Shown here: positions 61,149 to 64,000 of the stretch, in pieces
Layout of the letters: every line of letters begins with the position of its first letter
Numbering within the stretch: position 1 is the stretch's first letter
From: B30-G6 sp964633115
GTDB taxonomy: Bacteria > Desulfobacterota > Desulfobacteria > Desulfobacterales > B30-G6
Length of the DNA stretch: 64,000 nt
Direction of reading: 5' to 3'
NCBI GenBank assembly: GCA_964633115.1
Contig: CAZWEO010000001.1
Span: 62,001-126,000, forward strand
Position numbers and translations under genes: made by a program
Notes under the pieces: generated by a model
Told to the model about the DNA's origin: nothing
Seen by the model: only the letters and a program-made list of their open reading frames with translations
Database searches by the model: none

Positions 61149-61763
61149 TTACCTCTGAAATGTTGTGGGTGATAGGCTGAGCAGTTGATCGCGGTCAAAT
61201 GCAGACATATTGGGATTTGATTCAGCAAAGCTGAAAGGGAAGATCCGCTTGAGGGTCAATCCGAATGAAGTTTTAAAAAGTGTTTCCACTATTTCATTGG
61301 GTCCCTTCAGGTGCGTAAAGAACCAAACCAGCGAGGATTCATAATTCCAAAGAACGTTGTAGATATTTGGCGTGGCGGGAATTCGTAGGTATAAAAGATT
61401 AACAACATGTTCTTTGATCATCTGTTTTTCATTCTTGGACAAAAATTCACGGCCGCTAGCCGCACATTTTTTGGCGATTTCTATGGCCATATATTTCTGA
61501 ATGAGTTTGGAAGGGATCGTTTTTTTATCGATTCGTAAAGAAAACAGAAAATAGCTGCCGTACACGAATGAGAACCCCTCAAAATTGGGAGTGTAAGGGT
61601 CTTGGAATGAGGTCCAGCCGGATGATAGGGCTGTCTCAACGTCATCAATATCCGGTATGCGGTTGTTATCTAGTCCGGTATAGACGGTTTCTGTAATGGG
61701 GTTTTCAAGTTTTTCCAGTACATGGTAGCGCGTAATGGATGTGGCACTTGCAAGTAAGCTCAT
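61149..61763 (-). CDS. rdgC: Small RdgC-family protein
   Basis: 204-residue protein matching the N-terminal two-thirds of RdgC, the DNA-binding ring protein that limits RecA-dependent recombination. LASATSITRYHVLEKL, GWTSFQDPYTPNFEG and the best-conserved part LRIDKKTIPSKLIQKYMAIEIAKK through EKQMIKEHVVNLLYLRIP align by eye with E. coli RdgC (about 300 residues). The short form is common in Desulfobacterota. AAGGATA precedes the ATG. The next gene starts 4 bases after the stop. Confidence 0.78.
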   Translation of the reverse strand: MSLLASATSITRYHVLEKLENPITETVYTGLDNNRIPDIDDVETALSSGWTSFQDPYTPNFEGFSFVYGSYFLFSLRIDKKTIPSKLIQKYMAIEIAKKCAASGREFLSKNEKQMIKEHVVNLLYLRIPATPNIYNVLWNYESSLVWFFTHLKGPNEIVETLFKTSFGLTLKRIFPFSFAESNPNMSAFDRDQLLSLSPTTFQR

Positions 61764-61856
61764 TAAGTATCCTTTATCTGGTTGTAATTTTGTTTAGAAT
61801 CAATCTTAATCGGGCATAGACTTAAGGTAAATATTGTAATTTCAAATGGTTATATT

Positions 61857-61886
61857 AAAAAGACGCGGGAATCCCATTCTCCCCGC
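61857..61886 (-). terminator. Possible terminator on the minus strand after the decarboxylase operon
   Basis: Read on the minus strand, GCGGG and CCCGC (within 61865-61886) form a short GC stem followed by GTCTTTTT. It lies about 125 bases past the stop of the monooxygenase-like gene at 62012 and before rdgC. Confidence 0.5.
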
Positions 61887-62011
61887 ATGGGAACGGAAGG
61901 CTATATTCGAAAAGGCTAGAGATAAGGATGGAAAATGTGAAATGCTGTGTAATCCTAAATGGTTATGATCTATGCCCCTTAAAGTGTTCGAGGCCAGACC
62001 ATTACCGCGGT

Positions 62012-62314
62012 TTACCCGGATTGCTTGAAACCCACGACATATTCTTGGAATTCCGTTGGTTTTTGCTGATAAATATCGAGCATGGCCTCCAGGTTATTAC
62101 GCTCTGCATTTGCCTTCCAGGCCTGCCAATTTTCAAGGTTTTGCCAGGTGCTGATCACCATCATGTTGTTGGCATCGTCGGGTGCTGACATGGTCAGACC
62201 CGATACATACCCAGGCTGCTGCATGGCGATGGACCTGAGTTTGTTGAGAAGGTTGAGAATCTCCCTCTCATTTCCAGGTTTAAATTGCCTGTTGATCAGT
62301 ATTTTTGCGAGCAT
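62012..62314 (-). CDS. Antibiotic-biosynthesis-monooxygenase (ABM) domain protein
   Basis: 100-residue protein with one dimeric ferredoxin-like ABM domain: MLAKILINRQFKPGNEREILNLL, PGYVSGLTM and NMMVISTWQNLENWQAWKAN, the last being the typical W-x-(S/N)-x-x-x-W helix. Members act as small oxygenases or as binding or quality-control proteins; many lack a catalytic centre. The start at 62314 has GGGAGG upstream; 15 more codons are open without one. Located 11 bases after the decarboxylase beta gene, in the same operon. Confidence 0.82.
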   Translation of the reverse strand: MLAKILINRQFKPGNEREILNLLNKLRSIAMQQPGYVSGLTMSAPDDANNMMVISTWQNLENWQAWKANAERNNLEAMLDIYQQKPTEFQEYVVGFKQSG

Positions 62315-62325
62315 GGGAACCTCCC

Positions 62326-63453
62326 TTAAACCATAAAGCTCCATAATATACCGGCACAAATGGCCGATCCGATAACGCCGGATGAATTGCAGGCCATGGC
62401 ATGCATCAGTAAATAATTGCTGGGATCTTCTTTTTGCCCCTGGAGATGTACCTCGCGAGCGGAACCCGGAACGGCCGACACACCGGCGGCGCCTAGTAAG
62501 GGATTGATTTTGTCTTTCATAAACAGGTTCATCAGTTTGGCGAATAGAACGCCGGATGCCGTTGCAATGCTAAAGGCCACGGCCCCCAAAAAGAAAATAC
62601 CCACTGATTTTGGCGTCAGAAAAACATCGCCCTGGGTACTGGCGCCAACTGTAAACCCCAGAAAGATGGTGGCCGTGTCGATAATAGAGGATGCGGCGGT
62701 CTTGGCCAGTCGATCCACAACACCAGACACTTTCATGAGATTGCCAAAGAAAAAGGGTCCTAAAAGCGGTATCGAAGCCGGTGCCAAATAACAACAAAGG
62801 ACCACACCAATTACAGGAAAAAGAAGCAACTCTTTGCGTGAAACTGTTCTATCGGTATCGGGCATCTTGATGAGCCGCTCTTCCTTGGTGGTCAGCAGTC
62901 GCATGATGGGTGGCTGAATGATGGGGATTAAGGCCATGTAGGAGTAAGCGGCAATTGCTACGGGCCCAATCAGATGCGGCGCCAGCTTGGCAGTCAGGAA
63001 GATGGATGTGGGCCCGTCCGCGCCGCCGATAATGGCGATGGATCCGGCTTCCTTGGGCATGAAACCCAGCGCCAAGGCACTCAACAGCGTGAAATAAATA
63101 CCCATTTGAGCGGCAGCCCCCAACAGCATGAGCTTGGGGCGTGTCAACAGGGAGGAGAAATCGGTCATGGCGCCCAAACCCAAAAAGACAATCGACGGAT
63201 ACAGACCCGAGGTCACGCCAAAATAGAGATAATGGAGGACGCTGTTGGATTCGTAAATGCCCAGGCCGAAGCCTTTGAAAAATGGAATGTTGCCGATAAT
63301 GACGCCAAACCCAATGGGCAGCAGCAGCAGCGGTTCGTATTCCTTGGCGATGGCCAAATATACAAAGGTGCAGCCGACCGCCATCATAATCAGGTAGCGG
63401 TAGTCGGTCAGGAAGAAACCCGTGTTTGTTATAAACTGTAAAAATAATTCCAT
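62326..63453 (-). CDS. Na+-translocating decarboxylase, beta subunit
   Basis: 375-residue inner-membrane protein of the OadB/GcdB/MmdB family, which pumps Na+ while releasing CO2 from carboxybiotin. Signatures are GIGxGV-like PIGFGVIIGNIPF, AIIGGADGPTSIFLT (the conserved Asp of the Na+ path, about residue 150) and a C-terminal NYLLMHAMACNSSGVIGSA. About nine to eleven membrane helices. The alpha (carboxyltransferase) and biotin subunits are not in the window, so the acid that is decarboxylated (oxaloacetate, glutaconyl-CoA or methylmalonyl-CoA) is open. Confidence 0.92.
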   Translation of the reverse strand: MELFLQFITNTGFFLTDYRYLIMMAVGCTFVYLAIAKEYEPLLLLPIGFGVIIGNIPFFKGFGLGIYESNSVLHYLYFGVTSGLYPSIVFLGLGAMTDFSSLLTRPKLMLLGAAAQMGIYFTLLSALALGFMPKEAGSIAIIGGADGPTSIFLTAKLAPHLIGPVAIAAYSYMALIPIIQPPIMRLLTTKEERLIKMPDTDRTVSRKELLLFPVIGVVLCCYLAPASIPLLGPFFFGNLMKVSGVVDRLAKTAASSIIDTATIFLGFTVGASTQGDVFLTPKSVGIFFLGAVAFSIATASGVLFAKLMNLFMKDKINPLLGAAGVSAVPGSAREVHLQGQKEDPSNYLLMHAMACNSSGVIGSAICAGILWSFMV

Positions 63454-63477
63454 GTTGTATTAACCTTTAAGGCCTTT

Positions 63478-63885
63478 CTATTGACGTTTCCAGCTAAAGC
63501 GTCCCTCTTCGGCTGCCACCAGATAGCCTTGTTCACGCAATGAGCGAATGGTCAGATGGGGGTGCGGATCGTCGTTTTGAATAAAAATCTGATGAAGGGT
63601 GGCCAGATCGAACGAATCGCCGGTATCCGTCGTCATCAATGAGAATCGTTCTACGGATGGGCCCATGTCCGATAGGGTTGCCGGCGCCGGCTGGATACCG
63701 GTTACGAAGGCCGGCTCCTCAGCGGCCGGCGTCTTTTTGTTTCCGCGGTTCTCCAGAAAATCGACTATTCGGTGCAACTGAGAGATTATGGCCGACAGCA
63801 CCGTCAGTCCGGTCATAACGATAATTGCGCCGGTGATGGCCATGGCCCAACCGTTATGGGCATTGATTGCTTCAAGTCCGTACAA
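63478..63885 (-). CDS. Na+-translocating decarboxylase, gamma subunit (OadG-like)
   Basis: 135-residue protein with one N-terminal membrane helix (GWAMAITGAIIVMTGLTVLSAII), a short Pro/Ala-rich linker and a soluble domain that ends in a winged-helix-like SLREQGYLVAAEEGRFSWKRQ. It sits before the beta subunit, 24 bases apart, as expected for the small gamma subunit that holds the complex together. The frame opens at an ATG at 63915, but AAGGAGG stands 6 bases before the TTG at 63885, so that start is chosen. Confidence 0.75.
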   Translation of the reverse strand: MYGLEAINAHNGWAMAITGAIIVMTGLTVLSAIISQLHRIVDFLENRGNKKTPAAEEPAFVTGIQPAPATLSDMGPSVERFSLMTTDTGDSFDLATLHQIFIQNDDPHPHLTIRSLREQGYLVAAEEGRFSWKRQ

Positions 63886-64000
63886 AGCGTACCTCCTTGT
63901 TTTGTATGCGTACATTCTCTTTGGGAAGAATTACACCGCTATATTTTGCTCTGTCAACAACAAAGCATGAAAAGGTTGATTGGGTTTCATCAAGTGGTTG

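Noticed and set aside
62974..63441. 155-residue plus-strand open frame
   Set aside because: Antisense to the decarboxylase beta subunit; Gln/Gly/His-rich composition typical of a shadow frame.
1..64000. tRNA, rRNA, CRISPR, insertion sequence or prophage
   Set aside because: No cloverleaf, rRNA segment, regular repeat-spacer array, transposase, integrase or phage structural gene was recognised in any gap or frame.

Overview
The window looks like chromosomal DNA of a Gram-negative, anaerobic sulfate-reducer-like bacterium, most likely Desulfobacterota (order Desulfobacterales). The lineage is inferred from gene content and repeats, not from a search. Supporting signs are a Gram-negative-type YidC, exported solute-binding proteins, a TAXI-type TRAP transporter, a Na+-pumping decarboxylase, a TIGR03960-type radical SAM gene next to rng, and dispersed hairpin repeats of a kind familiar from that group. 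No rRNA, tRNA, CRISPR array, transposase or phage gene was seen.

Layout. (1) 1-1.6 kb: end of a polyamine-type ABC transporter and a universal stress protein. (2) 1.7-6.3 kb: two closely similar mevalonate-kinase-like GHMP kinases flanking a DHH phosphoesterase and a HAD phosphatase. (3) 6.4-17.5 kb: a glycerol-3-phosphate / glycerophosphodiester uptake locus (ugpB, ugpA, three ugpE paralogues, ugpC, two glycerophosphodiester phosphodiesterases, an M20 peptidase) with a LacI-family regulator and two matching palindromic operators. (4) 17.5-21.7 kb: a second ABC transporter of the Fe(III)/polyamine type with a fused two-domain permease. (5) 22.2-27.8 kb: PPC-domain protein, ilvE, UDP-sugar pyrophosphorylase, tandem USP, EamA exporter and lytic transglycosylase. 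(6) 27.8-35.1 kb: an EndoQ-like PHP nuclease fused to a UvrD-type helicase and ending in a beta-clamp-binding motif, divergent from dnaN-gyrB across an AT-rich gap that looks like a replication origin. (7) 35.1-46.2 kb: KASIII-like enzyme with a long insertion, ThyA-type protein, coaX, two CoA-transferase subunits, TAXI-TRAP transporter, lipoprotein, L-2-hydroxyglutarate oxidase. (8) 46.2-59.7 kb: asnS, HtrA protease, radical SAM/DUF2344 plus rng, then the origin-proximal block rpmH-rnpA-yidD-yidC-jag-mnmE, followed by a perfect parS-like palindrome. (9) 59.7-64 kb: alpha/beta hydrolase, small RdgC and its partner, and beta and gamma subunits of a Na+-translocating decarboxylase.

The window carries much of the classic bacterial origin neighbourhood, but without dnaA and with about 18 kb of metabolic and housekeeping genes between gyrB and rpmH. 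About three quarters of the coding bases left of 31.3 kb are on the minus strand. To the right the plus strand leads more modestly, which fits bidirectional replication starting near 31.3 kb. The most novel-looking item is the EndoQ-helicase fusion with its C-terminal QLALF motif beside the clamp gene. Next come the triplicated ugpE genes with the LacI operator pair, the paired GHMP kinases, and the KASIII-like protein with an approximately 150-residue insertion.
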